64,000 bases of DNA from Monoplex corrugatus (GCA_030674185.1 CM060312.1:49898307-49962306); one strand, 5' to 3'; shown: positions 50,275 to 62,539, counted from the first letter of the stretch. Translations and numbers: made by a program. Notes: generated by a model not told the origin, from the letters alone.

Positions 50275-50648
50275 GTCGACCTGGCGCCCCAGAGAATCTG
50301 GCAATTCGCAGTGTGCATGGCAACCGGGCGGAACTGGTGTGGGAGGCGGGTCCGGACCACGGGGCCAAGATCCTCCACTACCTGCTGCAGTTCAACACCT
50401 CTGACTCACCCAACGTCTGGTACGACTACTTCGAGACCATCCCTGGGGAGAAGCTGCACTACTTTGTGGACCTTCCGCCCTGGGGGACCTACACTTTCCG
50501 GCTGTTGGCGCGTAACGAACTGGGACTTGGAGAGCCCAGTCAGCCCACCCTGCAGAGCTGCACCACCCCTCCTGACAGGCCAGACCGTAACCCTAAGAAC
50601 GTGGTCACCCTCACTCATAAGAAGCACTACCTCATCGTTGAATGGACG
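50275..50648 (+). CDS. L1CAM/neuroglian-like gene, exon encoding FnIII-1 and start of FnIII-2
   Basis: A 374-bp exon between TTCTTTATCCCCTAG and GTAAGT; it enters in phase 1 and leaves in phase 0. The product is a fibronectin III domain: PENLAIRSV, Trp23 in LVWEAG, HYLLQFNTS (sequon N41-T-S), WYDYFETIPG, then PWGTYTFRLLARNELGLGEP with the tyrosine corner at Tyr73. After SCTTPPDRPDRNPKNV comes the first strand of the next FnIII, ending LIVEWT. The 'QFNTS', 'PW..YTFR..A.N..G...PS' and 'C.T.PD.P..NP.NV' pattern is the one I know from the first FnIII domain and linker of neuroglian and vertebrate L1 relatives, where the linker carries a Cys. The protein should be a type I membrane adhesion receptor of neurons and glia linked to ankyrin; the membrane and tail exons are not in this window. 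The remainder of FnIII-2 must be beyond 64,000 or unrecognised. Confidence 0.9.
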
Positions 50649-50870
50649 GTAAGTACGTCAGAGAATGGTAAGGAGGGAGGGAAGGAGGAGATGAATGGAA
50701 AGAGAGAGAGAGGGGGGAAGAAGAGAGAGAGAGAGGAGAGCGTAGAGCAGAGAGCTCAAAAGATCGCTCTAGAGCTCGAGAGGAGAGAGAGAGAGGATTC
50801 ATTGTTAGACAAGACATCCTCTTATGAAGGGTTTTGAGAGAGAGAGAGAGAGAGAGGGGGGGGGGAGGGA
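50649..50870 (+). repeat. (GA)n-rich intron start after the FnIII exon
   Basis: GA repeats from about 50,700 to 50,868 with a duplicated GACA.GACATCCTCTTATGAA segment (50,804 and 50,877). The reading frame continues past the donor only by chance. Confidence 0.9.
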
Positions 50871-51913
50871 TTATTAGACAGCACATCCTCTTATGAAAGG
50901 TTTTGAAATGCAGAAGAACAATGCTCAGTCATACGTTGTTTGGTACAATCTTATACATCACTGGTTGAGGAAATTCAGGCAACCACACCATAAGTAACTT
51001 ACAAGTGAACGACGGAAGGGAAAAGCCCGTAGTTCTATTGGCTATGTATAAATTTCATCGTAGCCACTTTTGAAATGTATGTACAAATAATGCTAAGTTT
51101 TAAAGGTGTGTTCATTTCTTACCGAGAGAAGTCATTTCACGTTTCCTTACAGTATGTTTATGAAATCATCAACTTTCTTTTCAAACGTCTTCCAGAGCAA
51201 GGCAACCAAAACAAAATGGATTTTGTCCTCAATGTCCTAGTTACACAGTCAGCATTTCATTGTGTTTATACTTGCTGTTCTGTATCGTGTAGAATGCATG
51301 ACGATTTCTGACATGCAGTGCCTAAATTCTGGTAGTGCTCACATAACGAATCAGTTCAAATAATTAAATGCATGGTTCAGTACAGTTTGTATTTTGCTGT
51401 ATTCTGTAAGAAATGATACTATTTTTAGCTTGTATATAGTATATCCATTCTTGCCATTGGCTGTCAACAAGTCTTATGAAATGAGTTTTCCTTTTTTCTG
51501 AAATGTCTCTCTCTTTTAACTATAACCGAGCTTGCATTTATAGGGACTTATGCCCAAATGAGCAAAGGGACAGACAATTCACACCAACAAGCCAACATAC
51601 AAACAACAAGCTTTTTTTTTCTTTACTGATAACGATTCAAATGGCATTTTATGTAGCTGGTGACAAGACCCAGTAGTCAACTAATACAGTAGATGTTAGT
51701 ACAGGTTAAAGGTTAAAACCAACACTTCATCTTACAAAAATCAGAATTTAAGCTGTCAAACAAAATAGCAGCTAGGTATCAAGAATTTTATGTACAAAAC
51801 CGAATAATATACACCTCAGTTCATCATGCTTCGGAGGCGAAGCGTTCTTCAATTAGTACCACGCACGCACGCACGCATGTAGATAGATAAGATAGATAGA
51901 CACATAGATATAT

Positions 51914-51914
<1 letters not shown>
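50871..51914. other. No recognised feature
   Basis: AT-rich, presumably intron. No exon-like GC rise or family motif. Confidence 0.5.
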
Positions 51915-52007
<93 letters not shown>

Positions 52008-52156
52008 TCACTCACTCACCATCTCTGACAAACTATCTCCGTCTCGCTCTCTGCCTCTGTCATACAAACCCCTCAACTTTATTCATCATGATAGTTATCT
52101 CAAAGAAAAACAACAAATCCATATTAATTGAAAGACATGCAAACACACGCAGAGTA

Positions 52157-52230
<74 letters not shown>

Positions 52231-52240
52231 AGAGAGATTT
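51915..52240. repeat. (CA)n and (GA)n microsatellites
   Basis: CA tract 51,915-52,010 and GA tract 52,158-52,240. Confidence 0.97.
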
Positions 52241-52554
52241 TAGTACAGATGCCAAGTCTAATCCAGTTCATTCAAGATTGTTAAATCCATATTGACTGAA
52301 ACATACGTGAACATGAGAGGCAGGCAGGCAGATGCGGGAAGAGCTGCCCAGACGTGGAAAAGCACCGTCTAAAACTTTATATTTTCTTCTTACATATTAA
52401 CTATGTACGAGCCCTCAGTGAGAAATGTTTAGGTTTCATTTTGTACCATATGAACCATTTTGCTTATGTATTTCATTGACCACCGAAAATGTAGTACTTG
52501 TAACTTTAATGTGTTGACTTAATCAGTGGAAACGTGCCAGATATATGTCTGGTT

Positions 52555-52790
52555 TTCTTTTAGTGTTGTTCCTCGTCTCCTGTATCTGTCAGACTGAACG
52601 AAAACACATTACCCACTCCCGTGATGTATTATTCATGACTGTCATTGTGAAGGAAATTGGCCCACCGACTCTGATGTTGATGTCTACCACAAGACTGAAT
52701 AAGTGACATTTTATGTCATGAGGTACAATACCACATAGAATTTACACTGTAAAGATGTAGACATCGCTGTTTATGGGTCAGGTGAGTGAG
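52555..52790 (+). repeat. Segmental block O, copy 1
   Basis: Shares with 61,868-62,110 the stretch TGTCAGACTGAACGAAAACG, then ATGTATTATTCATG.CTGTC, AGGAAATTGGCC and a GATGTCTAC segment. Confidence 0.7.
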
Positions 52791-52920
52791 AGCTTTGCCC
52801 GTAAGGACAATCTGGGCAGTCAACGATTGAGAAAAGTTATACTTTATAAACCAAGCATACGATATCAGGCGTGGTGATGTTCAGAAAAGGGTAGGATATG
52901 AATTCATGCACATTCACGCA

Positions 52921-52967
52921 CCGTCTAATATCACTCATAGTGAACAGACGTTAAATCAAAGAACGAA

Positions 52968-52970
<3 letters not shown>
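52921..52970 (+). mobile_element. Orphan LINE 3' tail
   Basis: CCGTCTAATATCACTCATAG, then ACGTTAAATCAAAGAACGAA, matching the 3' end of the 31.4 kb LINE. CGCA and CA repeats follow at once. Confidence 0.75.
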
Positions 52971-53540
<570 letters not shown>

Positions 53541-54759
53541 CAACACGACACGAAATCAATATTGTTGAAACCATTTATCTTTTACCTCATTTTATTAAAC
53601 CAGTCTGTGTTTTATAGCATGATTGGTATACAAATTTATCTGCCAAATTTAAGAATTCTCGTTGTATATGTTGGAATCAGGCTATACGTCTTACGGCAAA
53701 CTGAAATACGCACAAAGAAATGTTTCAAAAACAAAACAAAGAGAAAGCCTGACTTGATTTGTTTCAGAAAGATTCTCCTTGGTGTTGGAATGAATCATAT
53801 GGAACAATAAGTCAGCCTTGAATAAACACACTTAAATGTGCGGTGAATAGAAAAGTGCAACTATAAAAATACAGGTACATCCGTTTCTAGGATCAACCAA
53901 AAACAAAAAGCAAAAAAAAGCATAAATACATCAGGATTACTTTTCTATAATAAAAGTTTCAGTTTCAGTTTCTCAAGATGACGTCTCGGTGCTCAGAATG
54001 AATTCTATATGGACTAACGTCACAGGAGCCATGTGATGGAGAAGATCCAGAATGACCACGGAACATACCTTGAGCCTGCACATAAATCCACGAGTTGGCC
54101 AAGTCCTGAGGTCCTACCTAGATAGTGCCATAACCTTGGGGTCGTAGGGGAATGAGGTGGCAGAGACCTTAACTTTTCCCGGGGGGGGGGGGGGGGGGTC
54201 AGCACCACGAGGACGGTAATAAAATCAAAACCTATTGACGCTTGGAACCTATCTAGATATGCTCATATAAATTTAACAAGCTGACCACAAAGAGCATTCT
54301 GCACACTTGGAGTCGCTGCTCATAACAAACAAATGAAAAGACGTAGATACACAAGCATTCCAAGAGAATATAGAAAACGTACAGTTTGTGATATGATTGA
54401 AGAACTTCATTTCCTGGATAAGTGTATCAAATACAGAACAACAAGGTTAAAACTAATGAAAATGAGTCAGAAAAAATATATACGTTCGAAAGTCGATTGA
54501 ACCAAAGCCATTATGTTACAATCGCAGGTAACTTACTTAAGGATGATTATTTGCAAATACTTGTTGGGGAATATATCTGTGATTTTCTGATGAACTGAAA
54601 TATTCTTAGTCATGTATACATTTATCTTCCCATTGATGGTGAAGATGGTGATGTTGATGATGATGTGATATCAGTAACTGCTGATATCATTAACAGTTAC
54701 TCAACTTATTCCAAACAATTTGATACGGAGAGAGAGAGAGAGAGTAATATGTACTTGCA
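53541..54759. other. No recognised feature
   Basis: AT-rich sequence with a G18 run near 54,181-54,198. No supported frame. Confidence 0.5.
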
Positions 54760-55225
54760 AAGCATTTTAGAAAGCACATAGCAAATCTTATCTCTGGACC
54801 AATTCTTCAAATGCTTCCTTCTCGCTTGTTGTACACTCTGATTGAAATGAATTTCACTGGATGACAGTAGTCAATTACTTGAAGGAATGCAGTGCTTCCT
54901 TGAGCAGAAAATATATACAAATTGGGTTGAACTAGGGAAAACATCTTATCGTTTGCTGCTGTTATTGACAAAAATTGCAAAACAGTCGCAATTTCAACGT
55001 TTAAATGTATGGTATTTGATGTCCCGCGACATTATGTCTAAACCCTTGGCGACTGAAATCGTGAATAGACTTAGAGCGCACAGACGACTAGGACTATTCT
55101 TCCGAGGCTGCTTGTACAACCAACGCTTCTGCGGATAGGGTAGATGGCAAAATTGAGTCGTCAACCGAGTACACTTGGAATTCAAACTGAGTTTGCTTCT
55201 GCATGTATGGCTTGTTTTATTCATA
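54760..55225 (+). repeat. Segmental block P, copy 1
   Basis: Parallel to 58,735-59,440 and 62,540-63,000. Anchors are CTCTGATTGAAATGAATTTC, TTATTGACAAAAATTGC, a GAAATCGTGAATAGACTTA segment and TTCAAACTGAGTTTGCTTCT. Confidence 0.7.
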
Positions 55226-55249
55226 TTTGCCTTTGCTGCTGACAGAATA

Positions 55250-56060
55250 ATCTCCATTTTCTACCTTCCTCTTCAGAAATGTTTCTTTTTCTTGTTTGCG
55301 TTTTTGGTGCGTGTGATGTGGGGAGGGAGATGTTGCTAGCCCCCTCCATCATCACCCTTTCCCTTGAGTTGCATTTTTCTCAATATATACCCTTGAGGAA
55401 AGGTTAGCGACATAAAAATGGGGATTTGTCCCTGATCTCAGTTATTTTGTTTTTCTTCGTCCTGACAGCTTCCCCTGCGTATATCAGTAACTGTAATGCT
55501 TTGCTTGGTCTAAATCATCATTGGAGAAAAATTGTTTTTGTTCAGAAAAAAATATCCAGGCGACATTGCGAGCACAGAACTTACAAGATGTGTTTGTCCA
55601 TTCTCTTTGTATTTTGCCTTTTTTGGTTTCCCTTTTTTGATTGTTTCTTGGAATTGAGGATAATTTTCAGAGGAGTTGGATGGTTTGAGGTTGTGTTGTC
55701 ACACTGGCATAAAAGATTAGACTGTATATAAGACTCGTAGCTGTATCAGATGTGATGAGAATGAAAACGAACGAATCTTGATGCTGAACGTAGTGTCCGT
55801 TTGATTCAGTGAAAATACCACTTTTGCAAAGTTTGCCAAGGGTTGTAGAACAATTGCTGGTGGGTCTTTCCAGTGTGCAACCAGAAACGTCATGTTGGTG
55901 TTTTTCTAGTCCTCTTGGAGTAATATTCCTTCATTAATTTTAGACAACCGACCGTGGGATCCTTATAAGTACTGGCTGGTCACTTGGTGGACGGTCATAG
56001 ACATCTGTCATTGGATGAATCAGATAGATGTTTGAAGATGACATAAGTGACTGGTGTCCA
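55250..56060 (+). repeat. Segmental block Q, copy 1
   Basis: Parallel to 60,020-60,560 and 63,020-63,850. Anchors are CCCTTGAGGAAAGGTTAGC, TGCTTTGCTTGGTCTAAATC, a CCAGGCGACATTGCGAGCAC segment and GAAAACGAACGAATCTTGAT. Confidence 0.7.
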
Positions 56061-56144
56061 TGGTGAGGAGGAAAGATGATGTTAGTGTCAAGAGGACAAG
56101 AAAGATAACTTCAAGGATGAAAGAGAAGCAGCCTATAAGTGTTT

Positions 56145-56371
56145 GACCCCGGGGGCTCTTTCAGTATAAATAGTATCCCCATCTTCTGGAAATTCCGTGC
56201 TAGAAATTTCCTCTTTTGTGTCACTCTCTTTGTTTTTTCCTTTCTTCTTTGCTTTCTGATATTCATTCCAATCGTTTTATGCCTTGCTGGTCCATTCACC
56301 TGTATGTGTTCAATAAAGTCTTACATACTTTCCTTAGCATTATATAGTGGTGATGGTACAGCTTTTTACAT

Positions 56372-56436
<65 letters not shown>

Positions 56437-56805
56437 TATATATATATATATTATATATATATATATTATATATATATATATATCCTCTCTCTCTGTGGCT
56501 GTAGGCAATGAGATACGCGGATGAATTTTAGGTAACTTAGATAGTTTTGGGTAATGTTTAAGTGTCCTTAGTTTTATTTAAATTGGTATTCAGGTATATG
56601 TTTTGAATCCCCTTTGCGTTAAATTGGACGTAGTGGTCAGCACTAGGGTTATCTCCTTAGATTATGTGCTGGAATGCATTTATATGTGTACTTAATTTTG
56701 TTTTCCTTTTTTTTCCTGTTGAAGTACTGTATTTGCATGGCCCTGATATGGCTCTACGCAGTCGGCTGGGCTTTAAGCAGCGATAGGAATGAGAATAAAA
56801 AGTTC
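56145..56805 (+). mobile_element. Repeat family X, copy 6 (interrupted)
   Basis: Family X from GGGGGCTCTTTCAGTATAAA to GCAGTCGGCTGGGCTTTAAG. A microsatellite-bearing unit at 56,341-56,495 replaces about 45 bases of the X middle. Confidence 0.8.
56341..56495 (+). mobile_element. Microsatellite-bearing mobile unit, copy a
   Basis: A unique stretch, TATAGTGGTGATGGTACAGC plus TTTTTACATT, followed by (CT)n, (TA)n and CTCTCTCT. The same unique stretch and repeat order occur inverted at 57,842-57,956. Confidence 0.75.
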
Positions 56806-57174
56806 CCGGTAAAATGAGGCAAAAGGCAAATGATTTTTTGGTTGCCCCATCCTCTGCTCTGCTGTTGACGTACGGTATTACTGGTGGCACTCGTTTTGCA
56901 CTCACGCCACGTCACCAACCTGTTAGCAGTGCTGATGAATTGACTGTCCAGTCAGGCGGGTCGTAATGATTTGATAATTGATTCATGTCTTGCCTGTGGT
57001 TAGTGCATACATTGGTTCGGCCAGCCATCATCATGATTAATCCATCCGTCTGTTTTTGTTGTCATATACATTGACACATACTCATCATGCACAACTGCCG
57101 GTTTGTGAGACATTGCTTTGTTCGTTTGACGCCATCTTGATGTTTTGTTACGTTCTCTACCTGTTTGCTCCCCG

Positions 57175-57432
57175 AGGGAATATCCGGGGTTTCTTTCAGC
57201 GTAAGTACTGTCCCCTCCCCCACTTCTGGAAACGCTGTGCTGGGAATTTCCACTTTTCTGTTACTCTCTTTGTTTCTGTTTTGCTTTCTGTTTTCTTTTC
57301 CTATCAATTTTTGCTTCTTTGGTCTATTCACCGTTATGTTGTCCATACAGCCTTCCATACTTTCTCTCAGGATTGATAGTTGGCACTTGTGTTGACTGCA
57401 TTACTGGTTATAAGGAATTGTAAAGCCCAGAT
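57175..57432 (+). mobile_element. Repeat family X, copy 7 (partial)
   Basis: The 5' half of X up to GATTGATAGTTGGCACTTGT, then a jump to TAAAGCCCAGATAG, so most of the 3' half is missing. Confidence 0.7.
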
Positions 57433-57485
57433 AGCCGTCTTGCCTGTATGAAGTCTTGCGGGAGGGAGAAGAAGGAAGGAAAAGA

Positions 57486-57608
57486 ACAGAGAGAGAGAGA
57501 GAGGAAAGAACAACATAATGTGTATGTGTGTGTGTGTTCGTTTGTTTGGGTTTAATGTCCGCACCCAGACATTAGCGATACAGCAGACGGAACACAACGA
57601 GGTGTTGG

Positions 57609-57684
<76 letters not shown>

Positions 57685-57690
57685 TGTTCG
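57486..57690. repeat. (GA)n and (TG)n microsatellites
   Basis: A short GA tract at 57,486-57,503, then a TG tract at 57,608-57,690. Confidence 0.95.
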
Positions 57691-57776
57691 TTCGTTCGTT
57701 GCTTGATTTAACGTCTTTTCACTATAAGTGATATTAGACGGTGTTCGTTCGTTGCTCGATTTAACGTCTTTTCACT
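57688..57776 (-). mobile_element. Orphan LINE 3' tails, two in tandem, inverted
   Basis: GTTCGTTCGTTGCTTGATTT plus AACGTCTTTTCACTATAAGT, then ATATTAGACG, followed by a second shorter copy of the same from 57,744. TG tracts lie on both sides. Confidence 0.8.
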
Positions 57777-57841
57777 ATGTGTGTGTGTGTGTGTTGTGAG
57801 AGAGAGAGTGTGTGTGTGTGTGTGTGTGTGTGTCTCACAGA

Positions 57842-57868
57842 GAGAACGTGTGTCACAGAGAGAGAGAG

Positions 57869-57913
<45 letters not shown>

Positions 57914-57956
57914 AGAGAGAGAGAGAATGTAAAAGCTGTACCATCACCACTATATA
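57842..57956 (-). mobile_element. Microsatellite-bearing mobile unit, copy b
   Basis: Inverse of copy a: GA and TA repeats followed by AATGTAAAAGCTGTACCATC and ACCACTATATA. Confidence 0.75.
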
Positions 57957-58095
57957 AATTGTTATTAAGAATGAGATAAAACTAGTAAGCAAATTATAAA
58001 TGACAAATACTATTTTATCTTATCAGTACGTAAGAAATAAATGAGACAAATTTGGGGATGTTAGGAAATAATTATAGTTATACCAATATATATAT

Positions 58096-58529
58096 CAGAG
58101 CCTGGAATCGTCGCGGAAACGAGGATTTCCGCGGAAATCAAAATCGAAAATCGCGCAAAAAAATATTTTTCGCGTTAAAAAAATCGACGACCATACTTAA
58201 AAAAAAAGAAAAGAAAAAAACAGCTGATCGTGGAGCAAGATTCTTTCGTCGTTCTGACTGGATAAGCCTTCTAGCTAGTTTTGATGAATGTCTGTGTATG
58301 AACACACTGAAACGATCTGCTGGGTATGATGGATCCTGATCTTGTGCCAATGTTTATTAAATACTCTTTTGACTGATATTCATTGTGATTTTCAGTGTGT
58401 TAGATGCCTTTAAATTTGTCTCCAGAATGCCTCAGAATGCACAGATTTTAGTCTTGATTTTAAAAATTTCCGGGGCATGCCCCGGACCCCCTAGAAGTTT
58501 TCTTTTTTTTTCTTAGCAATTCAGCTCTG
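58096..58529. mobile_element. hAT-like non-autonomous element
   Basis: A 434-bp element starting CAGAGCCTGG and ending CAGCTCTG, flanked by identical 8-bp ATATATAT (58,088-58,095 and 58,530-58,537). CAGAG termini and 8-bp target duplications are hAT features, but the site lies in a TA tract, so the duplication is weak evidence. Its distal part has CCGGGGCATGCCCCGGACCC, a palindromic motif I associate with DNA transposons of marine invertebrates. Confidence 0.6.
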
Positions 58530-58610
<81 letters not shown>

Positions 58611-58619
58611 GTGTGTGTG

Positions 58620-58656
<37 letters not shown>

Positions 58657-58660
58657 CACA
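58530..58660. repeat. (TA)n-(TG)n-(GA)n microsatellite
   Basis: TA repeats, a short TG tract, TA again and GA repeats. Confidence 0.95.
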
Positions 58661-58734
58661 TGCATGAGAGCAACTAAAAGAGAGAGCCTTGTACAAAACT
58701 GCTATCATTCTTTACTTTGAAACTGTCTTAAATC

Positions 58735-59440
58735 TTGCATGAAAAACGAAAAGACCCTGTCACATTCAACAATTTGTCTCGAAACAGATACTTCTCCTTA
58801 AACCAATTGTACAAACACTTCTCACTAGCTCTAACGACTTTACCCCTCTGACCAAAATGAATCAGATTTGTATCGATTATGTTCTACAAGTTGTAATGTT
58901 CACAAAATATCGGGTTTAACTGAAAATAAAGCCCGACATTTACCACCGTTACTGAAGGAAAAAATGGCAATGTATTCGCTTTTCCGACGTCATAATTTGA
59001 AGTCGCTGAGAGGCCTGACATTGCTTAAAAAACATGTTTGGTTAGGTTTAGTTTTTACGTCGGCATCCACCTCCGGTGACATGACCGACGGGGATAACCA
59101 TCTTAGGGAAGTGGGGGAAGGGGGACTTATCTAATCCTATACTGACACCACCAGAACAACAGTGATGTTACGATGGGACAGTGAGAAGGCCAGTTTAAAT
59201 GTAGCGCACCCCGGGATTCGAACCCACAACCATTAGTATGTGAATCCGACGCTCAAACAACTGAGCCATTAAGGCCCGCCTACAAAACATGTATGATCGA
59301 CAATGGATTTATAATCGCACGAACAATCCAAACTGCTCTTTTGAGACTGTTAGCTCGTGTGGAGGATTTTAGCTGGACTAGATGGCAGAATGAATCCGGA
59401 ATAGTATGCGCTTCTATTTTGCATGGATATATTGTAGAAC
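58735..59440 (+). repeat. Segmental block P, copy 2 (split by a SINE)
   Basis: Left part 58,735-59,037 and right part 59,284-59,440 align with block P copies 1 and 3. Shared segments include CGACATTTACCACCGTTACTG and GAGAGGCCTGACATT on the left, and TTTTGAGACTGTTAGCTCGT on the right. Confidence 0.65.
59038..59283 (-). mobile_element. tRNA-derived SINE with 9-bp target duplication
   Basis: Flanked by AAAACATGT at 59,029-59,037 and 59,284-59,292. On the minus strand the head has an A box in TGGCTCAGTTGTTTGAG and a B box GGTTCGAATCC, then a body of about 170 bases. The head is tRNA-like but too diverged to be a functional tRNA. It interrupts block P copy 2. Confidence 0.8.
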
Positions 59441-59461
59441 TTTTTTTTGTATGTTTTGTTT

Positions 59462-59998
59462 TCCCCATGAGGGTGGGGGTGGGGTTCTTCAGCTGTATAA
59501 CATCCCCATCTTATGGAAATTCTGTGCTAGAAGTTTGCTCTTTTCTGTCACTCTCTTTGCCTCTGCCTAGCTCCTTTGCTTTCTGTCATTTCTTCCTATC
59601 ATTTTCCGCTGTGCTGGTCCGTTTACCTGCGTGTTTTCTGAAAAGCATTTTGTACTTAATAAAGTCTGATGAATGGGTACATACATTGATTGCGTTTTTA
59701 ACTCCAGGGAAATATGATGTATGGAAGCAATTTAGGCCAATTTTGTGTATGTGTTTTAAGGTCCCTAGTTATGTTTACATTTGTACTCAGGTTTGTTTCC
59801 TAATCACTCTGGTGATAAATTTGGCGGAATGGTCAGCGCCATGGGCATATCCTTAGATTATGTGCGTGAACGCATTGATATCCGTACTTAATTTTCTTCT
59901 CCAGGTGGGTTTTTAAACGAAATGTTGTGTACATTTTGAAATGTTTATAGCCCTGACGTGGCGCGGTGCAGTCGGCTGGTCTTTAAACAATAAAAGTA
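59462..59998 (+). mobile_element. Repeat family X, copy 8 (full length)
   Basis: From the GAGGGTGGGGGTGGGGTTCT stretch through TCTGTGCTAGAAGTTTGCTC to GCAGTCGGCTGGTCTTTAAA. A long open frame covers it but matches no family. Confidence 0.8.
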
Positions 59999-60019
59999 AG
60001 TGTATGTTTTGTTTTTTCT

Positions 60020-60560
60020 GGTTGGAATTGAACTACTACTGGCAGAGTGGTTACTAGCCATTCCACACTGTTCCTAATTTTCTCTCCTGAGCATGCCTTT
60101 TCTTCTGCATATACCCTGGAGAAAAGGTTACCTAGATATGGAATGGTCCCTGTTCTGTTATTTTATTTTTCCCACCTGACACCGCCCCCTGCCCATGATC
60201 GCCAATAGTTGTAATGCTGTACATGGTCAGCGCTGTCAGTTTATGGAGAATGCTGCCTCAGGCTAGAAAAGGATATCCTCCAGACGACATTGCAAACATA
60301 AGACAGACAGGGACGTTTTCCCACCCTCTTTTTCGTTTTTCTGTTCTTCTTTTTCTGAGATTTCATAAAACCGAGAATAGTTTTTTTTTAGAGGTGTCGG
60401 CCATTTTACGTTTGCTATGTCAAACTGGTGTGGAACGTTTCTATCTGTGCATAGTTGTACTAGTTGTAGTATCAGTGAAAACGAGTCTTTGTGGTAACTG
60501 AGGTGTCTGACCATTTCACTGAAAACGCTTGTAGGCAAATTAAAGTTGCGGTGTCTAGAT
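60020..60560 (+). repeat. Segmental block Q, copy 2
   Basis: Anchors are ATACCCTGGAGAAAAGGTTA, ATGCTGTACATGGTCAGCGC, CCAGACGACATTGCAAACAT and TGAAAACGAGTCTTTGTGGT. Confidence 0.7.
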
Positions 60561-60929
60561 GAAGCCTGTTAGCTGCTAAGGGTCTCTTTCTAGTCATGCT
60601 GGACAAATCTTATCTGCCTTTCACCAAGTTGTTAAGGAGACAAGTTAACAAGGACTTCTTTCGTGAATTAGAGAACCAAATTGAAACCAATCGAGCCTAG
60701 TCACTTTGTGAACAGTGTTTGTCACTAAGCGAATCAAGTGAACATTTGAAACTGAAATTGTCGTAAAGTTATTGTGTTGGAAGATGACCACGAAGTAACT
60801 TAATGATATTTGATGGTGAAAAATAAGGTAAGTTAATGTGTCTGAAGATAAAAATTAAATAAGGAAGTAGTGCATCATTGTGAAGGTAAAAAATGTCTGA
60901 TATTTGATGAAAAGATATGGAATCCAAAG
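60561..60929. other. No recognised feature
   Basis: AT-rich sequence between block Q copy 2 and repeat Y. Confidence 0.5.
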
Positions 60930-61135
60930 CAGGTGTGACTGCCCGCGTTCAAGCAAACAGGAAACAGAAAAAAAAACACGAAAAAAGAATCAGAATGCGT
61001 ATTTAATACAACCAGACAAGCCAGGCGCAAATTTTCGGCCAACTGCCTTTGTAAAATGTAAGATGACAAAGTAACAAACACCAAATACAAAAATTAGAAG
61101 AAAAAGACTGAATTTTCCCTGCAGAAAGTAAGCTA
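60930..61135 (-). mobile_element. Repeat family Y, copy 5
   Basis: Contains the GCGCAAATTTTCGGCCAACT core and a GGAGAAAAAGACTG-like body, closest to the arm at 31,090. Confidence 0.75.
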
Positions 61136-61275
61136 ATGATTTTTGAAATACCAGACGTAAGAATAATGCTCTTTTTTACAAGATGCTGAACTAAGTTCCT
61201 GATATTCGAAGGTGACGATTAAACAGGATGTTTTAGGGCTTTTAGCACCGATGCTTGAGGAAGAGAATTCTAGGT

Positions 61276-61276
61276 G

Positions 61277-61349
<73 letters not shown>

Positions 61350-61362
61350 ATATAATATAATT
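61276..61362. repeat. (TA)n microsatellite
   Basis: A TA tract with TATTATA interruptions. Confidence 0.95.
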
Positions 61363-61567
61363 GTGATGAACAGAACCCTGTTCTAGCATGCTTAGTGTTC
61401 AGCCTGTAAAAATTATGATTCAAACGAAATATTCATGTATTCTACTCATTATCATTGTTTTTCAGTATAATGAAAGGGTTCTGTCGAGAATGTGAGCGCA
61501 GCCTATTCAGCGTGGAATGCTCAGAGTTCATGTCAATACCACATACCTTGTTTATGGTTTCTATGCA

Positions 61568-61582
61568 GTGTGTGGTGTGCGT

Positions 61583-61653
<71 letters not shown>
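61568..61653. repeat. (TG)n microsatellite
   Basis: A TG tract of about 75 bases. Confidence 0.97.
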
Positions 61654-61654
<1 letters not shown>

Positions 61655-61867
61655 GCACAAAAGGGTTCAGATAAAGACAAAAGATTGTCTCCCAAAGTAA
61701 TCCCATGATGCAAGAGCAGGTTTTCCCTCTCTTAAAGCATTTTATTATTTGTTATCATATTTTCTGTGTACATAATTGAGTGTTTAGTATTTCTCCAACA
61801 ATGTAACATTCAGTGCTCAATTAATGATTTGTGGACATTTTGTAGAAATATGCCAGCTGTGCGGTTT

Positions 61868-62110
61868 TTATTCTCTGTAGTTCTCGGTCCTTTTCATTTG
61901 TCAGACTGAACGAAAACGCATCACCAATTCCCATAATGTATTATTCATGGCTGTCATTGTCGAGGAAATTGGCCTACCGTCTGTGTTGTGATGTCTACGT
62001 CAAAACTGAAGAAATGACATGTGTAATGTGGCAAAACAGCATACAGAATCACGCTGTGAAGGCAGATTTATGTATCCCAAACAGTGGTTATTTGTGTCCT
62101 ACCCTCACCG
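61868..62110 (+). repeat. Segmental block O, copy 2
   Basis: Matches block O copy 1 at 52,555-52,790 (TGTCAGACTGAACGAAAACG and ATTATTCATGGCTGTCATTG). Confidence 0.7.
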
Positions 62111-62235
62111 ACTCTTTGCGGTTATTCAGAATGGAGTTAGCATGTCTTGTAAACTAGGCGTGTGATAAAGTAGAACTGGAAAAAAAAAAGTTTTGAATAC
62201 ACACTCGTGCGTGCTTTGCCGAAGCGAGCATTCAC

Positions 62236-62377
62236 ACGCCACCACACGCACGCGCGCACACACACACGCGCGCACACACACACGCACATACACACGCACG
62301 CACACACACACATACACACACACTCTCTCCTCTCTCTCTGTCGCTCGCTCACTCACTCCACACACACACACAACACA

Positions 62378-62458
<81 letters not shown>

Positions 62459-62486
62459 AGTGGGAGGGAGGGAGAGAGAGAGAGTG
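62236..62486. repeat. (CA)n/(CGCA)n/(CT)n compound microsatellite
   Basis: CG/CA alternation, a CT patch, then a CA tract of about 80 bases and a GGGA/GA end. Confidence 0.97.
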
Positions 62487-62539
62487 CTACAAAAGTGTCG
62501 GTACCACGAAAACTTAAACAATATTAAACCTGAAGTATC

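Noticed and set aside
59205..59281. Possible functional tRNA gene on the minus strand
   Set aside because: A and B boxes are present, but the acceptor and anticodon stems do not pair well, and the segment is the head of a SINE with a target duplication.
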